64,000 nt of DNA from DATHZQ01 sp963823505 (GTDB lineage Bacteria; Actinomycetota; Acidimicrobiia; Spongiisociales; UBA5794). The notes under the pieces were generated by a model, which worked only from the letters and a program-made list of their open reading frames with translations, did not search any database and had not been told where the DNA came from. This document shows, in pieces, positions 1-8,229 of this stretch. How positions within the stretch are numbered: position 1 is the stretch's first letter; every line of letters begins with the position of its first letter. Location of the stretch: the NCBI GenBank assembly GCA_963823505.1, contig CAWGLY010000005.1, forward strand, positions 1,736,001 to 1,800,000, read 5' to 3'. The translations under genes were made by a program, and so were the position numbers.

Positions 1-1
1 G

Positions 2-592
2 ATCGGCGGCATCACCAACGCCTCGTACGACCTCAACCTCGTGGTTCACAACACAGCGTGGATCGTCGGTCACTTCCACCTCACGGTCGCCACGGCCGTC
101 ACGCTGTCGTTCATGGGTATCAGCTACTGGCTGGTCCCCTACCTCACAGGCAACAGGCTCTGGAAGCCCAAGTGGGCGGTTGCCCAGACGTGGATCTGGT
201 TCGTTGGGATGATCATCTTCTCGAACGCACTGCACGTGCTCGGGCTGCTGGGAGCCCCCCGGCGCACCCCCCTGGGCAGTGCACCGTACGTGCCGGAGGA
301 GTGGGCTGGGCATCTGTTCAGGGTCGGCGTCGGCGGCGGAATCCTCTTCGTAGGCGTGGTGCTCTACGTGCTGATCATGATTCGCACCACCTGGAGCAAG
401 GACAAGATCCCCGCGGGGGAGGCCATCGAGGTCCCGATCGCGGAGTCACTGCACGATCCTCAGCAGACACCCGAGTTCCTCGACCGGTGGCGGCCGTGGC
501 TGGTCGCCACCGTCGCGTTGGTCCTGATCGGATACGGTCCGCAACTCCTCGACATGCTGCTCAATATCCAGCTGACCTCGCCCGGGTACTGA
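2..592 (+). CDS. ba3-type cytochrome c oxidase subunit I, C-terminal part
   Basis: The 5' end lies outside the window. The frame is open from base 2 and ends in TGA. The visible part begins near the helix carrying the motif GHFHLT; its two histidines (codons at 71 and 77) match the high-spin heme a3 ligand and low-spin heme ligand of subunit I. The following helices, the LGLLGAPRR stretch and the short tail fit the B-family (Thermus ba3-like) oxidases, not the longer A-family enzymes. The protein would reduce O2 and pump protons in the cytoplasmic membrane. Two SCO-like proteins and a PCuAC chaperone downstream fit assembly of its CuA/CuB centres. Subunit II is presumably upstream, outside the window. 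Confidence 0.9.
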   Translation: MGGITNASYDLNLVVHNTAWIVGHFHLTVATAVTLSFMGISYWLVPYLTGNRLWKPKWAVAQTWIWFVGMIIFSNALHVLGLLGAPRRTPLGSAPYVPEEWAGHLFRVGVGGGILFVGVVLYVLIMIRTTWSKDKIPAGEAIEVPIAESLHDPQQTPEFLDRWRPWLVATVALVLIGYGPQLLDMLLNIQLTSPGY

Positions 593-818
593 GCTTGGAT
601 CCACCGATTCATGGAGGCGCTCGCCCGGTAGTGCCACCCGCCACATGTGTTGCGCCCTTTCGACATTCACCGGGCGTGACCACGGCGATTCAGCCGCAGC
701 CTGCGCCGGCATTGGCTGCCTGGCGACCCAGCCGATTCGAACGGTGGATTCAGGCTGAGGGGTGTGGAGCGGTGGGGCCACGGCTTATCAAGCGAGGCCT
801 GCCGGGCAATCATGACGC

Positions 819-3176
819 ATGGTGCTCCGGGGACTGCCCTCGGAGTTGCCGTTTTGCCCTTCCCCGCTCGTGAGTCGATCCGCCCCACGACCGGAGGCCG
901 AGCAGGCCGCGCCCGCGACACCGGGATCCGTTGACTGGGATCAGCGCAGAGCCGGGCGGGCATCGCACCTCCTGATAGGGCTGGAAGGCGCCACGTTGCG
1001 GATCGAGCGGGCACTGCGGGCAGTGGTGCGGCGTCCGGAGCTGAATCCGGTCTACCACGTGGGCACCATCACGATCTACCTGCTGGGCATCGTGTTCGTC
1101 AGCGGCATCTACCTCACGATGTTCTTCCAGTTCGGCTTCGACGCCTCCTATGACGCCGTTGCCGCATTGGAGAGCAACTTGGTCGGGCGTTTCATGCGCG
1201 CCGTGCACCGGTATGCATCGATCGGATCGATCGTGACGGCGGCGGTCCACGGGTGGCGCACGTTCGTGATGCGACGGTTTGATGGGCCGCGCCGCATGCC
1301 GTGGGCGACGGGGGTGTTCACGGTCGCCGTGTTGTGGGTGATCGGCGTGACCGGCTACTGGCTCATCTGGGACGAACGAGCCCAGGTACTCAACGATGCG
1401 CTGACCCGAGCACTTCAAGGCACGACGGTGGGTCTCGACTTCCTCATCGACAATGTCCTGACCGATACTGCCGGCGCCGGATGGGCGTTCATCCTGATGC
1501 TCATCACGGTCCATGTCGGCCTGTCACTGGGGGTCGGAGGCCTGCTCTGGTATCACCTGCGACGTCTCAGCCGCCGGCATTGGTTGCCGCCACCCATGTG
1601 GTTGTGGATCGTCGGGGGGACGATGGTCGTCCTGAGCATTGCCATCCCCGTCGGTATGCTCGCACCCCTCGACCGCCACCTCCTGCCGGGCTCCATCCCC
1701 GTCGACCCCTTCTTCCTGTTCCTGCTCCCCGGAACATTGAGCTGGCCTCCCGCCGTGCTGTGGCCGGCGGCCACCGCACTGCTGGCCCTCGTGGTGTTCC
1801 TGCCCTGGGTCGTCCGTGTCCGTGAACTGCCCGCGGTCGTGGTCGACGAGGAACGATGCATCGGGTGCACCTACTGCGTCATCGACTGCCCGTATCGGGC
1901 CCTGGAGATGGTGCCTCGTGACGACGGACCCCACCAGCAACTCGCCGTGGTGACCCCCGAGCTCTGCGTGTCGTGCGGCATCTGTATCGGGAGCTGCCCG
2001 ACGCAGGCCCTCGCCCTCGGCGATGCGCCCGCCGAGCCGCTCTGGGCTCAGGCCGCAGCAGGAAAGGGCAGACCGGTGGCCTTCGTCTGTGAACGTCATG
2101 CGGAACACGGCTCGCGCCGGCTGGCGTGGTCCGACGACCCCGGCGGGCCGGATGTGATCCCCGTGCCGTGCGTCGGCATGGTCCATCCGCAGCTGGCGGC
2201 TCACGCCCTCGAAGCCGGCGCCACCGACGTCACGTTGGCGGGGTGTCCTGCAGACGACTGCGCCAACCTCGAGGGAAACGTGTGGCTGGAGCAACGCCTT
2301 CACAGAGAGCGCCGGCCGCGGCTCAAGCGGGCCTACGCAGACGCACCGATCATCACCGCCTGGGTGCCCCCCGACACTTCTGTCGACGCTGTCTCGGCCA
2401 CCGATGTTGCAGCACCTGCGACGATTCGCGATGCGATGCCCCCAGGCGGGTGGCGGCGGTTCGCAGGCCCAACGGCGCTCGCCCTCATCGTGGGGTTGGC
2501 CACCGTTTTGGTGACCATGGTGCCGTTTGACCCCGGCGGAAACGACGAGGCCCGCATCGAGATCGCCCTCGACCATCGCGACGGCGTGCCGCTGGCCCTG
2601 ATCCCGGGCGACGGCGTTGCGGCCGGCGCACCTTCCCGGCTCATCGTGATCGTGGATGGCGACGAGGTCTTCGACACGACCTACTCGTTCGTCAACGCCG
2701 ACGGTCCCGAAACCTCTCTCGCCTTCGAGCGGATCGCGGTCGAGGCCGGCGACCACGACGTGACCGTTACCCTCGACGCCGGGGACACGACCCGCACCGT
2801 CTTCGATGACACGGTGGCACTGGCCGCCGGGCAGGTCCTCACCATTGACATCCTCGACACCCAAGCGGTGCCGAAGGCTGAAGCAGGGCGATCGTTGTAT
2901 TTCGAGACCACGATCGGCACCAACACCGGGTGCCGGATCTGCCACTCACTCGACGACAACGTCACGATCGTTGGCCCCTCGCTCGGAGGGATCGGCGCCA
3001 CGGCGGCAACCCGAATCCCCGGCATGTCGGCCGAGGACTACCTCCGCGAGTCCATCCTCGACCCAGATGCCTTCATCGTCGAGGGATTCCCGGCAGGTCA
3101 GATGATCCCGACGTACCTCGACCTCCTGACAACGGAAGACATCGACAATCTGGTGGCGTTCCTCTTGACCCAGTAG
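819..3176 (+). CDS. cytochrome b / 2x[4Fe-4S] ferredoxin / MvhD-like / cytochrome c fusion protein
   Basis: 785 residues in one frame. Residues about 75-330 form a cytochrome b-type membrane domain with about six helices. Two H-x13-H pairs (H130/H144 and H232/H246) are typical of a two-heme b domain. Residues 347-357 and 383-393 are two CxxCxxCxxxCP ferredoxin clusters. Residues about 418-500 resemble the MvhD/hydrogenase delta iron-sulfur domain, with C424, C451, C476 and C481. A further helix (about 549-569) leads to an extracytoplasmic beta-rich region and a C-terminal cytochrome c domain (CRICH at 705-709, likely axial M762). This order would place the Fe-S modules inside the cell and heme c outside, next to a ba3 oxidase, so electron transfer from a cytoplasmic donor or quinol to cytochrome c is a reasonable inference. 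The first 60 residues are low complexity, and the true start may be later, for example the GTG near 870. Confidence 0.8.
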   Translation: MVLRGLPSELPFCPSPLVSRSAPRPEAEQAAPATPGSVDWDQRRAGRASHLLIGLEGATLRIERALRAVVRRPELNPVYHVGTITIYLLGIVFVSGIYLTMFFQFGFDASYDAVAALESNLVGRFMRAVHRYASIGSIVTAAVHGWRTFVMRRFDGPRRMPWATGVFTVAVLWVIGVTGYWLIWDERAQVLNDALTRALQGTTVGLDFLIDNVLTDTAGAGWAFILMLITVHVGLSLGVGGLLWYHLRRLSRRHWLPPPMWLWIVGGTMVVLSIAIPVGMLAPLDRHLLPGSIPVDPFFLFLLPGTLSWPPAVLWPAATALLALVVFLPWVVRVRELPAVVVDEERCIGCTYCVIDCPYRALEMVPRDDGPHQQLAVVTPELCVSCGICIGSCPTQALALGDAPAEPLWAQAAAGKGRPVAFVCERHAEHGSRRLAWSDDPGGPDVIPVPCVGMVHPQLAAHALEAGATDVTLAGCPADDCANLEGNVWLEQRLHRERRPRLKRAYADAPIITAWVPPDTSVDAVSATDVAAPATIRDAMPPGGWRRFAGPTALALIVGLATVLVTMVPFDPGGNDEARIEIALDHRDGVPLALIPGDGVAAGAPSRLIVIVDGDEVFDTTYSFVNADGPETSLAFERIAVEAGDHDVTVTLDAGDTTRTVFDDTVALAAGQVLTIDILDTQAVPKAEAGRSLYFETTIGTNTGCRICHSLDDNVTIVGPSLGGIGATAATRIPGMSAEDYLRESILDPDAFIVEGFPAGQMIPTYLDLLTTEDIDNLVAFLLTQ

Positions 3177-3178
3177 TA

Positions 3179-3250
<72 letters not shown>

Positions 3251-3307
3251 GGGGGGATGGGAATGCGGCCGGGGTGCTGGACTCGGACAGGAGTGTGGAA
3301 ACGAGCT

Positions 3308-3721
3308 TCAGCGGGGGTCGTCGTTGGGGAAAGCCTCTTCGGTTCCGACTCCCTCGACACCGGCGACCGTCCTGATACCCACGAGACTGCCGTCGGGCTG
3401 CACCGTGAACTCGGCGGAACCCACCGCGTCCTCGTCCACCCCGTCGACGGTCTCCCAGGTCGCCGAAAGCGTTGAGCCGCTGAGTGTGCCCGAACCGACT
3501 TGCACCCCGTTGACGATCCACTGAAGGCGGTATTCGCCGGGACTTTCGCCGGATTCGATCGTCAGGTGGCCTGCATACTCTGCGCCAGTAGGGTCGACAC
3601 CGTTCAGCACGTACTGCCCGACGATCGAGTCGGGCCTGGCATCACTGCCCCCGGTGAGGACGCAGGCAGACGTGAGGACGGTCAAGGCGACGATGACGAC
3701 GAGCATGCGGAGTGGGCGCAT
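3308..3721 (-). CDS. predicted lipoprotein of unknown function
   Basis: 137 residues starting with a positively charged N-terminus (MRPLRM), a hydrophobic stretch and a lipobox-like end TSAC (C20). This suggests export and lipid attachment. The rest is a small beta-rich domain with repeated G-x-Y/G-x-L patterns and a tail rich in acidic residues. I do not recognise the family. Two other in-frame ATGs (3730 and 3706) are possible starts. It is divergent from the SCO-like gene starting 43 bp away, so both promoters must lie in that short gap or overlap coding sequence. Confidence 0.6.
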   Translation of the reverse strand: MRPLRMLVVIVALTVLTSACVLTGGSDARPDSIVGQYVLNGVDPTGAEYAGHLTIESGESPGEYRLQWIVNGVQVGSGTLSGSTLSATWETVDGVDEDAVGSAEFTVQPDGSLVGIRTVAGVEGVGTEEAFPNDDPR

Positions 3722-3763
3722 CGAGACCATGTGGCGCAGGAGTGTATCGAAGAAGGGCGCGAT

Positions 3764-4429
3764 GTGATTCCCCGTTGGGTGTACGCCGTCGCCATCCCTC
3801 TCGTGCTGGTGTTCATCGGCGTGATGGCTTTCACGATCTTCGAACCCATCCAGGTGCTGCCCCGCATCCGGCTGGCACCGGGGTTTGCGATGACGGACCA
3901 GAACGGAGATCGCCTGACCAGCGAAGATCTTCGCGGGACGATTGTCGTGTACAGCTTTGGCTATACCGACTGTGGCGAGGCCTGCGAGGGGACAAACGCC
4001 ACGATGAGAGGCATCCAAGAACGGATCGACGAGGTGGACCTCGGTGGCGCCGAGATGCGGTTCGTCACGGTTTCCTTCGACCCCGGCAACGACACGCCGG
4101 GCGCCTTGAGCACCTACGCGGCCGAGATCGGTGCCGACGGCGGAACGTGGACTCTCGCCGCCCCGGCCGAGGATCTGACGCGGGCGATCGTCGGCAGCGG
4201 ATTCCGCACCTGGTACGAGAATCGCGGCGACCATTTTGCGTTCGATCCAACGCTGGTGCTCGTCGACGGCTGGGGCGTCGTGCGAGGCGAGTACCGGTAT
4301 CAGACGCTCGCCGCAGACGTGGACAAGCTGCTGCACCACATCGACCTCCTCGGCGAAGAGCTGCGCAACAGCCACGGTGCGGCGTCGGTCGCGTACGAAG
4401 CCGCCCATTTCTTCCTGTGTTACCCATGA
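3764..4429 (+). CDS. SCO1/SenC family protein, divergent paralog
   Basis: A GTG start is chosen because AGAAGG lies about 7 bp upstream and the membrane anchor (YAVAIPLVLVFIGVMAF) follows directly; the open frame further upstream is antisense to the lipoprotein gene. The protein has a thioredoxin-like SCO fold with a CxxxC copper site (YTDCGEACEG) and a distal histidine candidate in GDHFAFDPT. The site differs from the usual CPDVC, so its copper or redox role may differ from its neighbour's. SCO proteins deliver copper to, or reduce, the CuA site of cytochrome oxidase. It is followed at 11 bp by a second SCO gene. Confidence 0.82.
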   Translation: MIPRWVYAVAIPLVLVFIGVMAFTIFEPIQVLPRIRLAPGFAMTDQNGDRLTSEDLRGTIVVYSFGYTDCGEACEGTNATMRGIQERIDEVDLGGAEMRFVTVSFDPGNDTPGALSTYAAEIGADGGTWTLAAPAEDLTRAIVGSGFRTWYENRGDHFAFDPTLVLVDGWGVVRGEYRYQTLAADVDKLLHHIDLLGEELRNSHGAASVAYEAAHFFLCYP

Positions 4430-4439
4430 GCGCGTCGTC

Positions 4440-5036
4440 TTGAAGAAGCTCGCCCTCGTCATTGCGGCAACGATCGGCATCGCAGCCGTTGGGTGGTTCG
4501 GCGTGCTCCCCCGGCTGCGCCCCCACTCCTTCCACGGCGCAATCATCCAGTCGTCCACCGCGGCGCCCGCAGTCGACCTGCTGGCCCACACAGGCGAGCG
4601 AGTCGAGCTCTCGCAATATGAGGGCAAGGTGATCGTCCTCTACTTCGGGTACACGTACTGCCCCGACGTGTGCCCGACGACGCTCAACCGCGTCGACGAT
4701 GCGCTCGATCTGTTGGGTGACAAAGCCGACGACGTCCAGGTGATCATGGTCTCGGTTGATCCGGAGCGAGACACACCCGACGTCCTGAGGCGATACCTGC
4801 CCGCTTTCGACGAATCATTCCTCGGCCTCACAGGGACCCGGGACGAGGTTGCCCGGCTTGCAACGGTCTACGGCGTGTATTTCGAGAAGACCGAGGTTGA
4901 CAGCGCAGCCGGCTATCTCGTGGATCACACGGCAACGCTGATGGTGATCGACAAAGCGGGATACTTGAAGCTGGTGCTGCCATTCGATGTGGCGGCAGAG
5001 GACATCGCCGACGACTTGAGCTACCTCATCGGTTGA
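4440..5036 (+). CDS. SCO1/SenC family copper chaperone
   Basis: 198 residues from a TTG start, the first plausible start before the signal anchor (KKLALVIAATIGIAAVGWF). The thioredoxin-like domain carries the canonical YCPDVCP copper site near residue 80 and the conserved distal histidine in VDHTAT, so this copy looks fully functional. Expected role: delivery of copper to CuA of the adjacent ba3 oxidase, on the outer face of the membrane. It is probably co-transcribed with the upstream SCO paralog and the downstream PCuAC gene. The start is the weakest point, as no strong ribosome binding site is visible. Confidence 0.85.
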   Translation: MKKLALVIAATIGIAAVGWFGVLPRLRPHSFHGAIIQSSTAAPAVDLLAHTGERVELSQYEGKVIVLYFGYTYCPDVCPTTLNRVDDALDLLGDKADDVQVIMVSVDPERDTPDVLRRYLPAFDESFLGLTGTRDEVARLATVYGVYFEKTEVDSAAGYLVDHTATLMVIDKAGYLKLVLPFDVAAEDIADDLSYLIG

Positions 5037-5071
5037 GGAGCGCAGTCTCGGCACGAGGAGAGGTCGGGTTT

Positions 5072-5545
5072 ATGAACAGACGGTGGCCGGCGGTGGCACT
5101 CGGCCTTGCTCTCGTCGCAATCGGATGTGGTGCCGATGAAGCAGACGACACGGACGCAGTCAGTGTCGGAGCGATCACCGTGGAAGACGCATGGATGCGG
5201 CCCACGCCGGGTACCGGCGGCACGACTGCGGCCTACATGACGATCACCAACGGAGGCGACGAAGCCCAAACCTTGCTTGCCGCCACGAGCGCAGCCTGCG
5301 GAGTCACCGAACTCCACATGTCGGCCGAAGAGGACGGTGTGATGACGATGAGCCCGCTGACTGAGGGCGTGACGATTGGGCCGAAGTCGAGTGTCATCCT
5401 CGGGCCCGGAGCACTACATGTGATGTGCCTCGACGTCACAACGGAACTCGAAGAGGGCACCACAACCGAACTCACTATGGAGTTTGCCGACGGCTCCGCT
5501 GTCGTCGTCGAAGCCGAGGTCCGCAAGGGACAAGGCGCTCCTTGA
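5072..5545 (+). CDS. PCuAC family copper chaperone lipoprotein
   Basis: 157 residues from the ATG at 5072, which has GAGGAGAGG about 10 bp upstream. A signal sequence ends in a lipobox-like AIGC. The domain has the PCuAC (formerly DUF461) Cu(I) motif: HMSAEEDGVMTM and, further on, GALHVMC, giving the H-M...M...H-x-M ligand set. PCuAC passes Cu(I) to CuA of cytochrome oxidase together with SCO, which agrees with the two SCO genes just upstream. The neighbours and motif make the assignment strong. Confidence 0.88.
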   Translation: MNRRWPAVALGLALVAIGCGADEADDTDAVSVGAITVEDAWMRPTPGTGGTTAAYMTITNGGDEAQTLLAATSAACGVTELHMSAEEDGVMTMSPLTEGVTIGPKSSVILGPGALHVMCLDVTTELEEGTTTELTMEFADGSAVVVEAEVRKGQGAP

Positions 5546-5556
5546 ACCGCGGGTGG

Positions 5557-5586
5557 GCCCACCGCTACGCTCGCCTCACGGTGGGC
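5557..5586 (+). terminator. hairpin after the copper chaperone genes
   Basis: GCCCACCG and CGGTGGGC form a perfect 8-bp stem around a 14-nt loop, 12 bp after the PCuAC stop. No U-run follows, so it may be a weak terminator or a processing signal. Confidence 0.4.
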
Positions 5587-5678
5587 GGGAAAGATGGACG
5601 GGTCAGCCTTGGGGGCGAGGCTGTTTCGGTCGTCTCCACTCGCCGGCCGTGGCACATCCGCCAGCACAGGAGTGACAC

Positions 5679-6350
5679 ATGTCGTTTTGGGATCGATTGA
5701 CCGAGAGCCTCAAGGACATCGGAACGTCCATAGGTGAGTGGACGCCGAAGATCCTCGGCGCCCTCATCATCCTCATCGTAGGGTGGTTCATCGCCCGAAT
5801 CATCCGCAACGTGGTCAGGAAGGTCATGGAGTGGGGCCCGGTCCAGTCCGTGCTGAACGCAGCGGGCATCAACTCGGCGCTGGAAGGTTCCGGCTACAAC
5901 GCGGCGGCGCTGACAGCATCGATCGTGTACTTCTTCCTATGGTTGGTCATCCTGCTTGCGGCGTTCCAAGCCCTCGAATTTGTGGCTGTAGTGGTGCTGC
6001 TGCAACGTTTCCTTGCTGTAATTCCGCTGATCTTCATCGCGTTCATCATCGTGGTGATTGCGGCGGCCGTCGGCAAGTTCGTTGCAGAGTTGGTGGCCCC
6101 GTGGGCCAACACGAACGGCGTGACGTGGCTGCCATGGCTCACTCGGGTCGGCTTCATCCTGTTCGGTCTGGTGACCGCGATGGAGATACTTCGGATTGGC
6201 TTCTTCGTCAACGCACTCACCACTGCGATCTTCGGAGGTATTGGTGTCGCGTTTGCGATCGCGTTTGGTGTGGGTGGCATCGACACGGCCCGCAAGTGGT
6301 GGGACAAGTACCTGAGCCCGAGCGACTCGGGCAGCGGCCACGACGGCTGA
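5679..6350 (+). CDS. small membrane protein with MscS-type TM-helix repeats (CmpX-like)
   Basis: 223 residues starting at an ATG with AGGAG 8 bp upstream. An amphipathic N-terminus is followed by about five hydrophobic segments. Two of them (ILGALIILIVGWFIARII and VIPLIFIAFIIVVIAAAVG) have the pattern of the conserved TM-helix repeat seen in small MscS-related proteins. No MscS beta domain is present. The probable role is a channel-like or osmotic-stress membrane protein, but family members are poorly characterised. It stands alone between two terminator-like hairpins. Confidence 0.7.
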   Translation: MSFWDRLTESLKDIGTSIGEWTPKILGALIILIVGWFIARIIRNVVRKVMEWGPVQSVLNAAGINSALEGSGYNAAALTASIVYFFLWLVILLAAFQALEFVAVVVLLQRFLAVIPLIFIAFIIVVIAAAVGKFVAELVAPWANTNGVTWLPWLTRVGFILFGLVTAMEILRIGFFVNALTTAIFGGIGVAFAIAFGVGGIDTARKWWDKYLSPSDSGSGHDG

Positions 6351-6370
6351 CTTTCCTGTCGACACGATGT

Positions 6371-6401
6371 GAGAGGGGGCACCCGGGAGGTGCCCTCTCT
6401 T
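6371..6401 (+). terminator. intrinsic terminator-like hairpin
   Basis: GAGAGGG(GG)CACC pairs with GGTGCCCTCTC around a short loop, with a two-base bulge. It lies 20 bp after the membrane protein gene and ends in TTG. Confidence 0.55.
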
Positions 6402-6416
6402 GCGTTGCGGCCGACC

Positions 6417-6445
6417 TTGACTCCCCTGCAGGTTGCCGTCATACT
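6417..6445 (+). promoter_or_regulatory. predicted promoter of the cimA leader
   Basis: TTGACT (6417-6422), a 17-bp spacer, and CATACT (6440-6445) make a near-consensus sigma-70 promoter. The expected transcription start is at about 6451-6454, so the cimA transcript would carry a leader of about 150 nt. Confidence 0.6.
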
Positions 6446-6453
6446 CGGCAGCC

Positions 6454-6495
6454 ATGATGGCCAGCCAGTGGCGCAGCGGCTCTATTGTCGGATAG
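6454..6495 (+). other. possible leader peptide upstream of cimA
   Basis: A 13-codon frame (MMASQWRSGSIVG, then TAG) begins at the predicted transcription start, so it could be translated without a leader. It contains single Ile and Val codons just before its stop. A perfect terminator hairpin follows 34 bp later. The arrangement resembles amino-acid attenuation, but the few relevant codons make this uncertain. Confidence 0.3.
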
Positions 6496-6529
6496 CGGCG
6501 CACGTTCGACCCACATCAGCGTGTGCCCT

Positions 6530-6560
6530 CGCCCTCCGCGTTGCGGAGGGCGTTTCATTT
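6530..6560 (+). terminator. terminator / possible attenuator before cimA
   Basis: CGCCCTCCGC and GCGGAGGGCG form a perfect 10-bp stem with a GTT loop, followed by TTTCATTT. It sits between the predicted promoter and cimA, 40 bp before the start codon, which is the position of an attenuator. A weaker upstream hairpin (CGCACG...CGTGTG) could be a pause structure. Confidence 0.6.
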
Positions 6561-6600
6561 CCGGGGCTCACCTCCTAGCAACAAGGACCACCCAGTAGCC

Positions 6601-8196
6601 ATGAAGACCGTCGAGATCTACGACACGACCCTGCGTGACGGCACGCAACAGGAAGGGATCTCGCTGACCGCCGGCGACAAGATGCGGATTGCATCTTTGC
6701 TCGACGATCTCGGGGTCGCCTATGTCGAGGGCGGCTGGCCGGGCGCCAACCCCAAGGATGACGAGTTCTTCGCCAGGGCCCGAGACGACCTCCACATGAG
6801 CACGGCAAAGCTGGTCGCCTTCGGCTCGACGAGGCGTGCCAACACCCGGCCGGAGGACGACGAGCAGCTCGCCGCCCTCCTGGCCGCCGAGACCGAGGTG
6901 ATTTGCCTGGTCGGCAAGGCGTGGGACTACCACGTGGAGCACGCTCTGCGCACGAGCCATGCTGAAGCGATCGCGATGATCGAAGACTCCATCGCCTACC
7001 TGCAGAGCAAGGGCCGCGAGGTCTTCCTCGACGCAGAGCACTTCTTCGACGGCTACCGCGACAACCCCGACTTCGCCCTTGCCGTGCTCAAAGCCGCTCA
7101 CGAGGCCGGAGCCGGGCGACTCGTGATGTGCGACACCAACGGCGGATTCCTCTCCCACGAGGTGCAACGCATCGTCGGCGAGGTGACCAACGCCATTGCA
7201 GACGCCACGTTCGGCTGCCACTTCCACAACGACTCCGGGATGGCGGTGGGAAACTCGCTGACGGCGGTGATGGAGGGGGTCTTCCAGGTGCAGGGCTGCG
7301 TCAACGGATACGGTGAACGGACGGGCAACGCCGATCTGTGCTCCGTGATCCCCAACCTCAGCATCAAGATGGGTTACACGACCATCCCCGAAGAACGCCT
7401 GAGCCGCCTCACCCCGGTGTCCCACCACATCGCCGACGTGGTCAATCTCACGCTCGATCCGCACCTGCCGTACGTGGGAGCGTCTGCCTTCACTCACAAG
7501 GCAGGCCTCCACACCTCTGCGCTTGCCCGCCGTGCGGACGCCTACGAACACCTTTCTCCCGACGAGGTGGGCAACGCCACCAGGGTCGTGGTATCCGAAC
7601 TCGCAGGACGATCAACCGTCCTGCAGAAGGCGGAAGCCCAGGGCCTGGAGCTGACTGGCGTGGATGCGCAGATCGTCGTCGACCGCATCAAGGAACTGGA
7701 GCACCGCGGCTACCAGTTCGAGGCTGCGGACGGGTCCTTCGAGCTCCTGCTGCGCGAAGCCCAGGGCTGGAAACAGGACTTCTTCCGGCTCGAGTCCTAC
7801 CGGGTCTTCGTCGAACATCGTGACGGCGAGGTGCTCGCCGAGGCCACGGTCAAAGTGCATGTTGGTGACGAGCGTGTCGTGATGACGAGCGAAGGCGACG
7901 GCCCGGTCAGCGCATTGGACCGGGCGTTGCGTGGAGCACTCGCGGGCCACTACCCCACCATCGATCGGATCCGGCTCACCGACTTTCGGGTCCGCGACCT
8001 CGACTCGTCGGACGGAACGTCCGCCAGGGTCCGCGTGCTCGTAGAGAACAGCGACGGCGACACCGTTTGGGGCAGCGTCGGGGTCCACGAGAACATCATC
8101 GACGCCAGCTGGAAGGCAGTCGTCGACGGCCTCGTTGTGGGGCTTCTCCGCATCCGAGAGCAGTCGGGAGACGCAGCTGTGCCGGCGGGCGAGTAG
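6601..8196 (+). CDS. cimA: (R)-citramalate synthase
   Basis: 531 residues. The N-terminal catalytic TIM barrel of the DRE-TIM family starts with YDTTLRDGTQQEG and has the metal-site histidines in GCHFHNDSGMAVGN. It is followed by the alpha-isopropylmalate synthase-type regulatory domain at the C-terminus (about 410-520). The overall length and the TTLRDGTQQEG form match CimA-type proteins better than leuA-type 2-isopropylmalate synthases. The enzyme condenses pyruvate and acetyl-CoA to citramalate, a threonine-independent route to 2-oxobutyrate and isoleucine. The ATG at 6601 is chosen because the conserved domain starts at once; an AAGGA lies about 13 bp upstream. Control by the leader hairpin upstream is likely. 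Confidence 0.88.
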   Translation: MKTVEIYDTTLRDGTQQEGISLTAGDKMRIASLLDDLGVAYVEGGWPGANPKDDEFFARARDDLHMSTAKLVAFGSTRRANTRPEDDEQLAALLAAETEVICLVGKAWDYHVEHALRTSHAEAIAMIEDSIAYLQSKGREVFLDAEHFFDGYRDNPDFALAVLKAAHEAGAGRLVMCDTNGGFLSHEVQRIVGEVTNAIADATFGCHFHNDSGMAVGNSLTAVMEGVFQVQGCVNGYGERTGNADLCSVIPNLSIKMGYTTIPEERLSRLTPVSHHIADVVNLTLDPHLPYVGASAFTHKAGLHTSALARRADAYEHLSPDEVGNATRVVVSELAGRSTVLQKAEAQGLELTGVDAQIVVDRIKELEHRGYQFEAADGSFELLLREAQGWKQDFFRLESYRVFVEHRDGEVLAEATVKVHVGDERVVMTSEGDGPVSALDRALRGALAGHYPTIDRIRLTDFRVRDLDSSDGTSARVRVLVENSDGDTVWGSVGVHENIIDASWKAVVDGLVVGLLRIREQSGDAAVPAGE

Positions 8197-8229
8197 GTCC
8201 GCCGTCATGCCACCCGGCAGCGTGGGAAG

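Noticed and set aside
58..873. Long plus-strand frame overlapping the oxidase gene
   Set aside because: It is an arginine-rich shadow of the oxidase subunit I frame and has no recognisable domain.
3722..4627. Minus-strand extension of the 137-residue lipoprotein frame to 439 residues
   Set aside because: It is antisense to both SCO genes. The signal peptide and lipobox show that translation begins near 3721.
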